Source of the DNA: JAJFVC01 sp039698075
GTDB lineage: Bacteria > Planctomycetota > Planctomycetia > Pirellulales > Thermoguttaceae
Direction of reading: 5' to 3'
DNA: 17,971 nt
NCBI GenBank assembly: GCA_039698075.1
Contig: JBDKTJ010000152.1
Coordinates: forward strand, 1 to 17,971
Positions 8,407 to 16,285 of the stretch are shown here, one piece after another (positions within the stretch are counted from its first letter, which is position 1; each line of letters opens with the position of its first letter). The translations under genes and the position numbers were made by a program. The notes below the pieces were generated by a model. The model was not told the origin of the DNA, did not search any database, and saw only the letters and a program-made list of their open reading frames with translations.

Positions 8407-10512
8407 ATGATGCTCAGTGATCGCATTCAAGCGATGCGGCGGCGCGTTCGTGATCGCGGCTACAAGGTGTTTCGCAACGGTCCGTCGCCGTGCATTGTGG
8501 AGGAAGGCCGCCGGCGGGGATTGTCGCTCATGCGGCGCGCGTCGCTGTTGACTCGGCGTATGTGCGAGTCCGAACAGCCGCTCGTGTTTCCTGACGAGCG
8601 AATCGTTTTCACGCGGACGATTGCGACGATCCCGCCACTGTTCGAGCCGTGCGAGTTCGACGTGTTTTTCCCGGGTCGGCAACCGAGCGATTTGATGCCG
8701 ATCAACAATCTGTGCGCGGACTGGGGACTGTTGCTCGGCGAAGGATTGGTTCGACGTCGGGAGACGGCCCGGCAATCGCTTCAAAACGCGGCCGGGGCGG
8801 ATCGGGATTTTTTGGAAGGCGCGATCGAGACCCTCGACGCCGTGTTGCAATTGGCCGAGCGTTATGCGGAGCGGGCGGAGTCGATGGGCAAGTCGGACGT
8901 GGCCGCCGTGTTGCGGCGCGTGCCGGCCGGGCCCGCCGAAACGTTTTGGGAGGCCCTGCAATCGTTGCGATTGTGTCACGCCGTGGTGTGGCTGTCCGGC
9001 CACTTTCACGTCGGGCTGGGGCGATTCGATCAGTACATGGCCCCTTATCTCGAAAACGATCTGGCGGCGGGCCGGCTGTCGGAGGCCGAAGCCAAGCAGT
9101 TGTTGGCCGAGTTTTTTGTCTCGCTCAACAAGGATTCGGACATTTACGCGGGCATCCAGCAAGGCGACAACGGACAGACCGTGATGCTAGGCGGCGTGAC
9201 GCCCGACGGCCGCTGCGCGATCAATCGGTTGACGTATTGGGTTCTGGAGGTCTCGCGCGATCTGGCGTTGATCGATCCGAAGATCAACCTGCGGATTGAT
9301 TCGCACACGCCGAGAGACTTGATGATTCTGGCGGCGGAGTTGACCAAAAAAGGGCTTGGTTTCCCGCAGTTTTCCAACGACGAGCGAGTGATTCCCGGCT
9401 TGGTTCGCCACGGCTACTCGCTGGAAGACGCCCGGGATTACACGGTGGCGGCCTGTTGGGAGTTCATCATTCCCGGCCGAGGCGCGGACGTGGTCAACAT
9501 CGGGGCGGTCTCGTTTCCGGCGGCCGTCGACGCGGCCATTCGAGCCGGTTTGGCCTCCGGCGGCGACATGGCGGCGATCCATCAGCTCGCGCGGCGTGAG
9601 ATTGGCTGCCAGGTGGAGCGTCAGGTCGAGGCGGTTCGCAACATGGTCAAGCTGCCCGCCCCGTATTATTCGATCTTCTTCCGCGACGCGGTGGAAAAGG
9701 GCCAAGACATCAGCCGTTGGGCAAAATACGACAACCTGGGCATTCATGGCGCGGCTTCGGCCGACGCCGCCGACGCGCTGGCCGCGGTCGATCGGTTGGT
9801 GTTTCACGAAAAAACCGTTGAGCCGCGCGCGTTGCTCGACGCGTTGTCGTCGAACTTCGAGCAGGCCGAGCCGCTGCGGCAACGTTTGATTCAAGAGGGG
9901 CCCAAGGTGGGCAACGACGACGAGGCGGCGGACGGGGAATTGCGATTTCTGTTCGAGGCGTTCGCCGACGCTTGCCAATCCGTGTCGCTGCCGGCGCCGT
10001 GCGCGTCGGGCCGAAAAATCATTCGGCCGGGCACGGGCTCGGCCATGTATTATCTTTGGCTCGCTCAGGGGGCGCCGTGGCCGATACGCGAGCCGCTGGT
10101 CGGCGCGACAGCCAACGGGCGTAAGGCGGGCGACCCGTTCAGCGCGAACCTCGCCCCGTCGCATCTGGCGCTGGTCGCCGGTCCGATCAGCGTTTTGAAA
10201 TCGTTCTCGAAGATCGACTATTCAAGAATCGCCAACGGCGGTCCGATCACCGTGGAGCTGTGTTCCTGCGCGTTTCGGACGGAGGAGGACACCGCGAAAC
10301 TGGCCGACTTCGTTCGGCTGGTGACGCAATTCGGTTGCCAGCAAATGCAATTGAACACGTTGAGCGTGGCGACGTTGAAAGAGGCGCAACGGCATCCCGA
10401 CCGGCATCGAAACTTGATCGTCCGCGTTTGGGGATGGAGCGGCTATTTTTGCGAACTCGCGCCCGAGTACCAAAAGCACATTCTTTCGCGGCACGAATAC
10501 GCCGGCGTTTGA
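8407..10512 (+). CDS. Glycyl radical enzyme, pyruvate formate-lyase-like superfamily, substrate unknown
   Basis: Glycyl radical enzymes use a protein radical on glycine and a thiyl radical on cysteine for difficult anaerobic reactions such as dehydration or C-C, C-N or C-S cleavage. The 701-residue product shows both catalytic elements: YTVAACWE with Cys350 and Glu352 (compare GCVE of diol dehydratases and choline lyase), and IVRVWGWSGYF near the C-terminus, with Gly676 in the RVxG position. GATANGRKAGDPFSAN (566-581) and QMQLN (646-650) match conserved family segments. It has one active-site cysteine followed by x-Glu, not the Cys-Cys pair of true pyruvate formate-lyase, so an eliminase or dehydratase is more likely. 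The length is below the usual 750-850. ATG 8407 follows GAGG overlapping the end of the methyltransferase gene, suggesting translational coupling. No activating radical-SAM enzyme is in the window. Function remains open. Confidence 0.85.
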   Translation: MMLSDRIQAMRRRVRDRGYKVFRNGPSPCIVEEGRRRGLSLMRRASLLTRRMCESEQPLVFPDERIVFTRTIATIPPLFEPCEFDVFFPGRQPSDLMPINNLCADWGLLLGEGLVRRRETARQSLQNAAGADRDFLEGAIETLDAVLQLAERYAERAESMGKSDVAAVLRRVPAGPAETFWEALQSLRLCHAVVWLSGHFHVGLGRFDQYMAPYLENDLAAGRLSEAEAKQLLAEFFVSLNKDSDIYAGIQQGDNGQTVMLGGVTPDGRCAINRLTYWVLEVSRDLALIDPKINLRIDSHTPRDLMILAAELTKKGLGFPQFSNDERVIPGLVRHGYSLEDARDYTVAACWEFIIPGRGADVVNIGAVSFPAAVDAAIRAGLASGGDMAAIHQLARREIGCQVERQVEAVRNMVKLPAPYYSIFFRDAVEKGQDISRWAKYDNLGIHGAASADAADALAAVDRLVFHEKTVEPRALLDALSSNFEQAEPLRQRLIQEGPKVGNDDEAADGELRFLFEAFADACQSVSLPAPCASGRKIIRPGTGSAMYYLWLAQGAPWPIREPLVGATANGRKAGDPFSANLAPSHLALVAGPISVLKSFSKIDYSRIANGGPITVELCSCAFRTEEDTAKLADFVRLVTQFGCQQMQLNTLSVATLKEAQRHPDRHRNLIVRVWGWSGYFCELAPEYQKHILSRHEYAGV

Positions 10513-10540
10513 CTCGACGCGGTCTTTTCGGGGGCGTTTG

Positions 10541-12643
10541 TCAGTCGTCGTTGTGCGAGCCCGACTCTTGCTGCTGGTCCGGTTTGCGCTTCCACTCGAA
10601 ACCGGCCGAGGATTTTAACTCGTTCATCCAGGCCTGCAAGATTTGCCGCTGTCCGGTCTGCGCGGCGGGGGCGTATTTGCCGAAATCGTCCACCGTGAAC
10701 TGCTCCCACAACACCCGTTGCGACGGAGCCAGTTCGACCAGGCGAACCACATAGGCCGTCGATTGCGGCGCATTCATCGCCGCGCCGGATTGCTCGGGCG
10801 TCAGATGGAAAACCACTCGCATGAACGCATCGCCCGGCATCGAGACGCCGGAAACCTCGCTGATCCGTGCGGCGCCCGGCGCGGAACCGAACGCCACCGC
10901 GCCCGAGGTCATCCAACTAAACGCAGGCGGAGTGAGGACGCGCAGATCCGGCTGATCGGAAAACGCTTGCTTCAGCGATTTCTTGGCCTTGTTCGCTTCG
11001 GCCGCCAGTTTCTCCGCCGACTGAAGAGCCAACGGCCGGGCCTTGACCATTTTCCATTCACGCAACACCGTCTCTTTCATGCCCGGGTCGCTGAACTTCG
11101 GCACGCGCTCCTTGGCTTCGTCGGTTATCCAGAACAAGAACAGATTGCCGCCGAGGTCCATCGACTCTTCCGGGCGGAGCTTGGCCTGACTTTGGAACGC
11201 ATAGCCGGCGATGGGCTCTCGTCCGCCGACCAACGAGGCGCCGATCTCGGCCGATTGCGCTTCCCATTGCGAGATCAAACCGGTCTGGCCGGCCGACAGT
11301 CCGTGGGCTTTGGCCAACTTTTCGAAATCCAACTTGGCGGGCGGAGTCGGCAGAAGGCTTGCGTCGCTCTTGCCGTCCTTGCCTTGGGCCTGGATGCTCG
11401 CCGCTCGATACTTGTTCCACTCGGTGGAATACTGCGTCATCTGCTCGTGCAGACCGGCGAACACTTTTTGGATTCGCTCAAAGGCGATTTCCCGCCGAAT
11501 CCGATCCTTGGTCGCCTGGGCGAGGCTGCGTTTCGGCGGCAGGGGTTTTTGCTCGTCGGTGGTCGACGGTTTGGCCGGCTTTTTCTCCTGCAACATGGCA
11601 GTCAATCGGAACGGCGACGAGGACGGACGGCTCGACGAGGTCCCTTGAGGGGCCTTCGATTTGGCCTTGTCCTTGTTGGGCGAGGAGTCTTTTGGGCTCG
11701 CCGCGGGCTTTTTCGTCGGGGCCGCCTTGTCGGTGCTCGGCGACTGGTCGGCCGGCTTGTCGACGGGGGCGACCGACGCGTCCGCTTCCTTCTTCTCCGT
11801 GTAGAGGTCTTTGTTCTTCTCGTAACGCTCTTGAATTTCCTTGTCCGTGACGGCGGCGTTGAACTTGTCGGACTCCGCCTTGAACCACTGCAACGCGACC
11901 TTCTTCGGCTCGCGGAAACCGGGCTCGGCCGAGCCGGGGATGGGATATTGATCTTTATATTTTTCGAAAAACTCTTTCAACTCCGTCTCGGTCGGCGTCT
12001 TGATCTTGGCGGTGAAATCGGCGACGGGCAGGGCGACGGCCTCGATCGTGGCCGTTTGCTTGAACCGCAGGAAGTAATCCCACCGCTGAGCCGGCGTCAG
12101 TCCGCTGAGGCTGTAATGAAACATGCTTTCGAGTTGCAGGGCCGCCAAATCGTCGCGCATGGCACTGAAAAACTGCATCTCGGTGAGTCCGGCCTGTCGG
12201 AAGGCGGCCAGGAATCGGTCCGGCTTGACCCGGTTTTGCGTCAGCCCCTTCAAATAGCCGTTGACCATGTCATCGCTGACGATGATGCCCTGTTGTTGGG
12301 CAACTTGCGACAGCAGCCATGCGTTGGCCACCGACTCCTCGCTGCCCGAGCCAAGCCGCGACTCCAGCCACTGCTGGGCCATGTTGGCCGGCACGCCGAC
12401 GGACTGCAACACAAAGGAGAGGGCTCCCAACACCTTACGCTTCTGTTGAACCAATGTCTGAAGATCGTGCTCCTTCAGATCGCCGAACTGCGTGGTGTGG
12501 ACTACCACGGGGTTTTGAATCGATCGTCCACCCATCCCCTCCAAAATAGCGGGGAGGAAAACGAAGCCAAACATCGCCAAAAGCGTTAGCAGGGCCAACA
12601 TCAGCTTCTGGTTCTTTCGGAAGATCGAAAACGGGCTAGCCAT
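10541..12643 (-). CDS. Membrane-anchored PpiD/SurA-N-like protein without visible parvulin domain
   Basis: Resembles periplasmic folding factors of the PpiD/SurA type. Residues 1-13 are basic and cytoplasmic, 14-34 form one transmembrane helix that anchors the protein, and about 55-200 look like the helical SurA N-terminal chaperone domain. FFEKYKDQY (225-233) and a later IQERYEKNKDLY (270-281) are the kind of helical peptides found at the start of parvulin regions in this family, but I cannot see an intact parvulin core. Residues about 283-372 are a low-complexity linker of Lys, Pro, Ser and Ala. The C-terminal half has no motif I recognise. With 700 residues it is longer than E. coli PpiD (about 620). 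AAGGA lies nine bases before the ATG. It converges on the glycyl radical enzyme gene with only 28 bases between stop codons and is divergent from topA. A chaperone role at the membrane is inferred; isomerase activity is doubtful. Confidence 0.7.
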   Translation of the reverse strand: MASPFSIFRKNQKLMLALLTLLAMFGFVFLPAILEGMGGRSIQNPVVVHTTQFGDLKEHDLQTLVQQKRKVLGALSFVLQSVGVPANMAQQWLESRLGSGSEESVANAWLLSQVAQQQGIIVSDDMVNGYLKGLTQNRVKPDRFLAAFRQAGLTEMQFFSAMRDDLAALQLESMFHYSLSGLTPAQRWDYFLRFKQTATIEAVALPVADFTAKIKTPTETELKEFFEKYKDQYPIPGSAEPGFREPKKVALQWFKAESDKFNAAVTDKEIQERYEKNKDLYTEKKEADASVAPVDKPADQSPSTDKAAPTKKPAASPKDSSPNKDKAKSKAPQGTSSSRPSSSPFRLTAMLQEKKPAKPSTTDEQKPLPPKRSLAQATKDRIRREIAFERIQKVFAGLHEQMTQYSTEWNKYRAASIQAQGKDGKSDASLLPTPPAKLDFEKLAKAHGLSAGQTGLISQWEAQSAEIGASLVGGREPIAGYAFQSQAKLRPEESMDLGGNLFLFWITDEAKERVPKFSDPGMKETVLREWKMVKARPLALQSAEKLAAEANKAKKSLKQAFSDQPDLRVLTPPAFSWMTSGAVAFGSAPGAARISEVSGVSMPGDAFMRVVFHLTPEQSGAAMNAPQSTAYVVRLVELAPSQRVLWEQFTVDDFGKYAPAAQTGQRQILQAWMNELKSSAGFEWKRKPDQQQESGSHNDD

Positions 12644-12743
12644 TGCGAATAATCCTTCTACGGAGGGGTTATCGGGCGCGAATTCGGCTTGACAAGCCAG
12701 GCCTAACGGGAGTAATGGTGTCGCAAGTCGTGAATTTCAGCGG

Positions 12744-12771
12744 TTGGTGTGGGAAGGACTTATGATATAAG
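12744..12771 (+). promoter_or_regulatory. topA: Candidate topA promoter
   Basis: TTGGTG (12744-12749), a 16-base spacer and TATAAG (12766-12771, 5 of 6 to the sigma-70 -10 box) would start transcription near 12778, about 155 bases before topA. An alternative lies upstream: a perfect TTGACA (12689-12694) followed by 16 bases and AGTAAT. Either or both may be used. The region 12644-12934 between the two divergent genes holds no gene that I can support. Confidence 0.35.
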
Positions 12772-12776
12772 GTCCT
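12755..12776. repeat. Imperfect inverted repeat over the candidate topA -10 box
   Basis: AGGACTTAT on one side faces ATAAGGTCCT on the other, complementary except for one extra base, with a short centre. It overlaps the TATAAG box proposed for topA. It could be an operator, or a transcript hairpin for the divergent gene; chance is also possible for a repeat with one bulge. Confidence 0.35.
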
Positions 12777-12934
12777 CCCCAACAAGGGTGTTGGAGCAAA
12801 CGCATTCGCTTGCTGCAACGTAATCTGGCAATTCTAAATGGGTTGCGTACAAATGCAATGCCAATTCGAGAAGGGTTGCCGCAAAGGGATGATTCGATAC
12901 AATTGCACAGTTTCTCCAGCTTCTCAGGAATAAC

Positions 12935-15652
12935 ATGGCCAAGAGATCGAGCAGTGCATCTGGAACCTCTTTGGTGATCGTCGAGTCGCCGGCGAAAGCT
13001 CGGACGATCAGCAAATTTCTTGGCCGCGGCTACACGATTGAAGCCAGCATTGGTCACATCCGCGATCTGCCGCAAGGCGCGAAAGAGGTGCCGGAGGAAT
13101 ACAAAAAAGAAGATTGGGCCTATCTTGGCGTCGATGTAAGTCACGATTTTAAGCCGATTTACGTCATTCCGCAAGAAAAGGCTCAGCAGGTTCGCAAGCT
13201 GAAGAGCCTGTTGAAGGACGCCTCGGAACTCTATCTGGCGACGGATGAAGACCGCGAAGGAGAGGCCATCAGTTGGCATCTTTGCGAGGTGTTGAAGCCC
13301 CGGGTGCCGGTCCATCGGTTGGTGTTTCACGAAATTACGGAAGAGGCCATTCGCGGCGCGCTGGAAAATCCGCGTCAGATTGACGACCACTTGGTTCGGG
13401 CCCAAGAGGTCCGCCGCGTGGTTGATCGGCTCTACGGTTATGACGTCTCGCCGCTGCTTTGGCGCAAAATCCGTCCGCGGCTGTCGGCCGGTCGGGTGCA
13501 AAGCGTCGCGGTTCGATTGATCGTCGAACGCGAACGTCAGCGCATGGCCTTTGTGTCGGCCACGTTTTGGGATCTGTTGGGCAGTTTCGCCAATGCGGCC
13601 GGTCAGAAGTTTCAGGCCGGCTTGGCGTCGGTCGCAGGGCGTCGCGTTCCGGCAAGCCGCGATTTCGATGCGACGACCGGGCGTCTAAAGGACGATTCGC
13701 TGTTGCTGTTGGATCAACAGCAGGCCGATCAGTTGCGCCAGCGATTGTTGCAGGGCCCATGCCGCGTGGCGAGCATCGAGGACAAGCCGTACACGACGCG
13801 GCCCTATCCGCCGTTCACCACGAGCACGTTGCAACAAGAAGCGAACCGGAAATACGGATTCACGGCCCGGCACACGATGCAGGTGGCCCAATCGTTGTAC
13901 GAGAATGGGCACATCACCTACATGCGAACCGACTCGACGACGCTGGCCTCGGTGGCGGTCGACGCCGCCCGCAAGTTGGTCGCGTCGCAATACGGGCCGG
14001 AATATCTGCCGAACTCGCCGCGGCTGTATCAAACGAAAGTGAAAAACGCCCAAGAGGCGCACGAAGCGATTCGGCCGGCCGGCCACCCGTTCGATTTCCC
14101 CGAAGCGTTGCGAGGTCGATTGACGCCCGACGAGTTCAAACTGTACGACCTGGTTTGGAAGCGGACGGTCGCCAGCCAAATGAACGACGCCCGATGCCGG
14201 CGCGTGACGATCCGTCTGGAGTTGGACGACGCCCGATTCGAGGCGAGCGGAAAAACCATCGAATTTCCCGGTTATTTGCGGGCCTACGTCGAAGGCTCGG
14301 ACGATCCGGAGTCGGAATTGACCGAGCGCGAAGCGGTGTTGCCGCCGTTGAGCGTCGGCCAGTCGGTCCAGTGCGTCGAGTTGGAATCGAAAAGCCACGC
14401 CACGCAGCCGCCCAATCGGTACAGCGAAGCGTCGTTGACCCGGGCGCTCGAAGAAATGGGCATCGGGCGGCCGAGCACCTACGCCTCGATCATCGACACG
14501 ATCTTGGCCCGCGACTATGTGTTCAAGCTGAAACGCGGCAACGTGTTGGTGCCCACCTGGACCGCCTTCGCCGTGTCGCAATTGTTGGAGGCCCATCTGC
14601 CGAACTTGGTCGATTACCAATTCACCGCCGAAATGGAGGACGAACTGGACGCGATCAGCCGCGGCGAAATGAATTACGTCGATTATCTGCGGTTGTTTTA
14701 TTTTGGCAACGGGCAGCCGGGTCTCAAACAGTTGCTCAAGGACAAAATCGAGGAGATCGACGCGCGGACCGTGTGTCGGGTGTCGATCGGCAAGCCGCAG
14801 GGCGGGGCGGGAGAAGAAATTTTTGTGCGGGTTGGTCGCTATGGGCCGTTCTTGGAGCAGGGCGAACGCCGGGCGAGCCTGCCCGACCAACTGCCGCCCG
14901 ACGAATTGACGCTCGATTCGGCGGCGGAGATGCTCGACAAGGCCCAGCAAGGCGACCAACCGTTGGGCGTTTGTCCCGAGACCGGGCGGCCGATTTTCGT
15001 CAAGATCGGACGTTTTGGACCGTATGTCCAACGCGGCACGGCCGGCGACGACGAGAAGCCGCAAAACGCCTCGCTCTTGAAGGGCATGGAGCCGGAGCAA
15101 GTGACGCTGGAGATCGCGGTCCAGTTGTTGTCGCTGCCCAGAACGTTGGGCAATGACCCCGCGTCGGGCGAGCCGGTCGTGGCGCACAACGGACGGTATG
15201 GACCGTATGTGAAGTGCGGCGAAGAAACCCGTTCGCTGCCGGCCGAGTGTTCGCCGTTGACGGTCACGTTGGACCAAGCGTTGCAGTTGTTGGCCCAGCC
15301 GAAAGTCCGTCGCGGCGCGTCGGCGAGCAAGGAGCCGCTCAAGGTGTTCGACGTCTCGCCGGTTACAAATCAGCCGATTCGATTGATGCAGGGCCGCTAT
15401 GGACCTTACGTGAGCGATGGCGTGACGAACGCTTCGATTCCGCGCGACATGACGCCCGAGGACGTCACGATGGAGTTGGCCGCGGAGTTGCTGGCCAAGC
15501 GCGCCGCGGCGGGCCCGAGTAAGCGAGCGACGCGCAAGAAGGCCGCTCCCACCGCGAAAAAGCCGGCCAAGACCGCCAAGAAGAAAACGGCGAAACCACG
15601 CGCCAAGACGGCCAAGAAGAAGACCGTCAAGGCCAAGAAAACGGCCGATTGA
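12935..15652 (+). CDS. topA: DNA topoisomerase I (type IA) with repeat-rich, lysine-rich C-terminus
   Basis: Relaxes negative supercoils by cutting one DNA strand through a tyrosine link. The 905-residue protein has the Toprim start SLVIVESPAKA (12-22), the metal-binding TDEDREGE (103-110), SAGRVQS (184-190) and the active-site HITYMRTDS with Tyr329 as nucleophile and Arg331 beside it. PPNRYSEASLTRALEEMGIGRPSTYASI (split around 492-519) is the expected conserved block. Instead of zinc fingers, the C-terminus carries four repeats marked GRYGPF (634), GRFGPYV (692), GRYGPYV (753) and GRYGPYV (820), the TopoI C-terminal repeat type found in many bacteria. Residues about 853-905 are almost only Lys, Ala, Thr, Pro and Arg, similar to histone H1 tails and to the mycobacterial TopA tail, and should bind DNA. 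AGGA precedes the ATG by six bases. It is transcribed away from the PpiD-like gene. Confidence 0.96.
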   Translation: MAKRSSSASGTSLVIVESPAKARTISKFLGRGYTIEASIGHIRDLPQGAKEVPEEYKKEDWAYLGVDVSHDFKPIYVIPQEKAQQVRKLKSLLKDASELYLATDEDREGEAISWHLCEVLKPRVPVHRLVFHEITEEAIRGALENPRQIDDHLVRAQEVRRVVDRLYGYDVSPLLWRKIRPRLSAGRVQSVAVRLIVERERQRMAFVSATFWDLLGSFANAAGQKFQAGLASVAGRRVPASRDFDATTGRLKDDSLLLLDQQQADQLRQRLLQGPCRVASIEDKPYTTRPYPPFTTSTLQQEANRKYGFTARHTMQVAQSLYENGHITYMRTDSTTLASVAVDAARKLVASQYGPEYLPNSPRLYQTKVKNAQEAHEAIRPAGHPFDFPEALRGRLTPDEFKLYDLVWKRTVASQMNDARCRRVTIRLELDDARFEASGKTIEFPGYLRAYVEGSDDPESELTEREAVLPPLSVGQSVQCVELESKSHATQPPNRYSEASLTRALEEMGIGRPSTYASIIDTILARDYVFKLKRGNVLVPTWTAFAVSQLLEAHLPNLVDYQFTAEMEDELDAISRGEMNYVDYLRLFYFGNGQPGLKQLLKDKIEEIDARTVCRVSIGKPQGGAGEEIFVRVGRYGPFLEQGERRASLPDQLPPDELTLDSAAEMLDKAQQGDQPLGVCPETGRPIFVKIGRFGPYVQRGTAGDDEKPQNASLLKGMEPEQVTLEIAVQLLSLPRTLGNDPASGEPVVAHNGRYGPYVKCGEETRSLPAECSPLTVTLDQALQLLAQPKVRRGASASKEPLKVFDVSPVTNQPIRLMQGRYGPYVSDGVTNASIPRDMTPEDVTMELAAELLAKRAAAGPSKRATRKKAAPTAKKPAKTAKKKTAKPRAKTAKKKTVKAKKTAD

Positions 15653-15687
15653 CCGCATCCCGCGTGGGGCGTCGACGCCGCGGCGTT

Positions 15688-16272
15688 CTACTTGGGCTCG
15701 ATCAGCACTTGGGCCATCGGGCGTTTCGGTACGTGATGCACTCCGGCGGCGTCGCGCCAATAGGCGATGTCGTCCGGGCCTTTCGCCTCTTCCAGCATGA
15801 CCGTTTCGGCCGGATGGCCCAACGCAATGACCAGGACGATTTCGAGTTCGGTGGGCACGTGCATCGCGGTGCGCAACTGATCGCGGTCGATCGAACCGAC
15901 CAGACAGCCGCCCCATCCGTGTTCGACGGCGGCCAACAACAGACTCTGGGCGACGATGCCCGCGTCGAGCTCGAACGTGCCGGCGATGCGTGGATCGCGA
16001 AGGATCAGCACGTAGGCGGCGGGTCGTTGGCCGGGCGTCGGGCCGCCCCAGTCCTTCAGCAACGCCGCCCAACGGAGGCACGGAAACACGCGAGCCGTTT
16101 CGCCGGGCTGGCTGGCGATCATGAATCGCAACGGCTGACGATTGCCGCCCGAGGGACACAACCGGCTCAGTTCGACCAGCTCGATGAGCGTGGAGCGATC
16201 CAACCGGCGATTTTCTTCAAAGCGTCGAAAGCTCCGATTGCGCGCCAAGAGATCGCGGACCGCGCCGTTCAT
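15688..16272 (-). CDS. Nitroreductase-family FMN oxidoreductase
   Basis: Probable FMN-dependent NAD(P)H oxidoreductase of the nitroreductase fold; natural substrate unknown. The 194 residues show NRSFRRF (12-18) for FMN phosphate contact, CPSGGNRQP (39-47), GWGGCLVG (119-126) and IALGHPAE (149-156), all in the usual order and spacing. A YWRDAAGVHHVPKR tail follows. The ATG at 16272 is chosen because GGGAG lies seven bases upstream; an in-frame start at 16338 would add 22 residues that overlap the end of the preceding gene. It follows the secreted protein gene by 13 bases and is probably cotranscribed with it. Its stop codon faces that of topA across 35 bases. Confidence 0.85.
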   Translation of the reverse strand: MNGAVRDLLARNRSFRRFEENRRLDRSTLIELVELSRLCPSGGNRQPLRFMIASQPGETARVFPCLRWAALLKDWGGPTPGQRPAAYVLILRDPRIAGTFELDAGIVAQSLLLAAVEHGWGGCLVGSIDRDQLRTAMHVPTELEIVLVIALGHPAETVMLEEAKGPDDIAYWRDAAGVHHVPKRPMAQVLIEPK

Positions 16273-16285
16273 GATTTTCTCCCGG

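Noticed and set aside
8407..10512. Calling the glycyl radical enzyme pyruvate formate-lyase (pflB)
   Set aside because: The adjacent Cys-Cys pair of pyruvate formate-lyase is absent; a single cysteine followed by x-Glu points to another reaction.
10643..12589. 648-residue open frame opposite the PpiD-like gene
   Set aside because: The opposite strand encodes a protein with a clear membrane anchor and SurA-like region; this frame is full of Arg/Gly/Leu repeats and has no motif.
13685..16159. 824-residue open frame antisense to topA
   Set aside because: Low-complexity, Arg-rich translation in the shadow of a certain gene; long antisense frames are common at this GC content. It has no recognisable domain.
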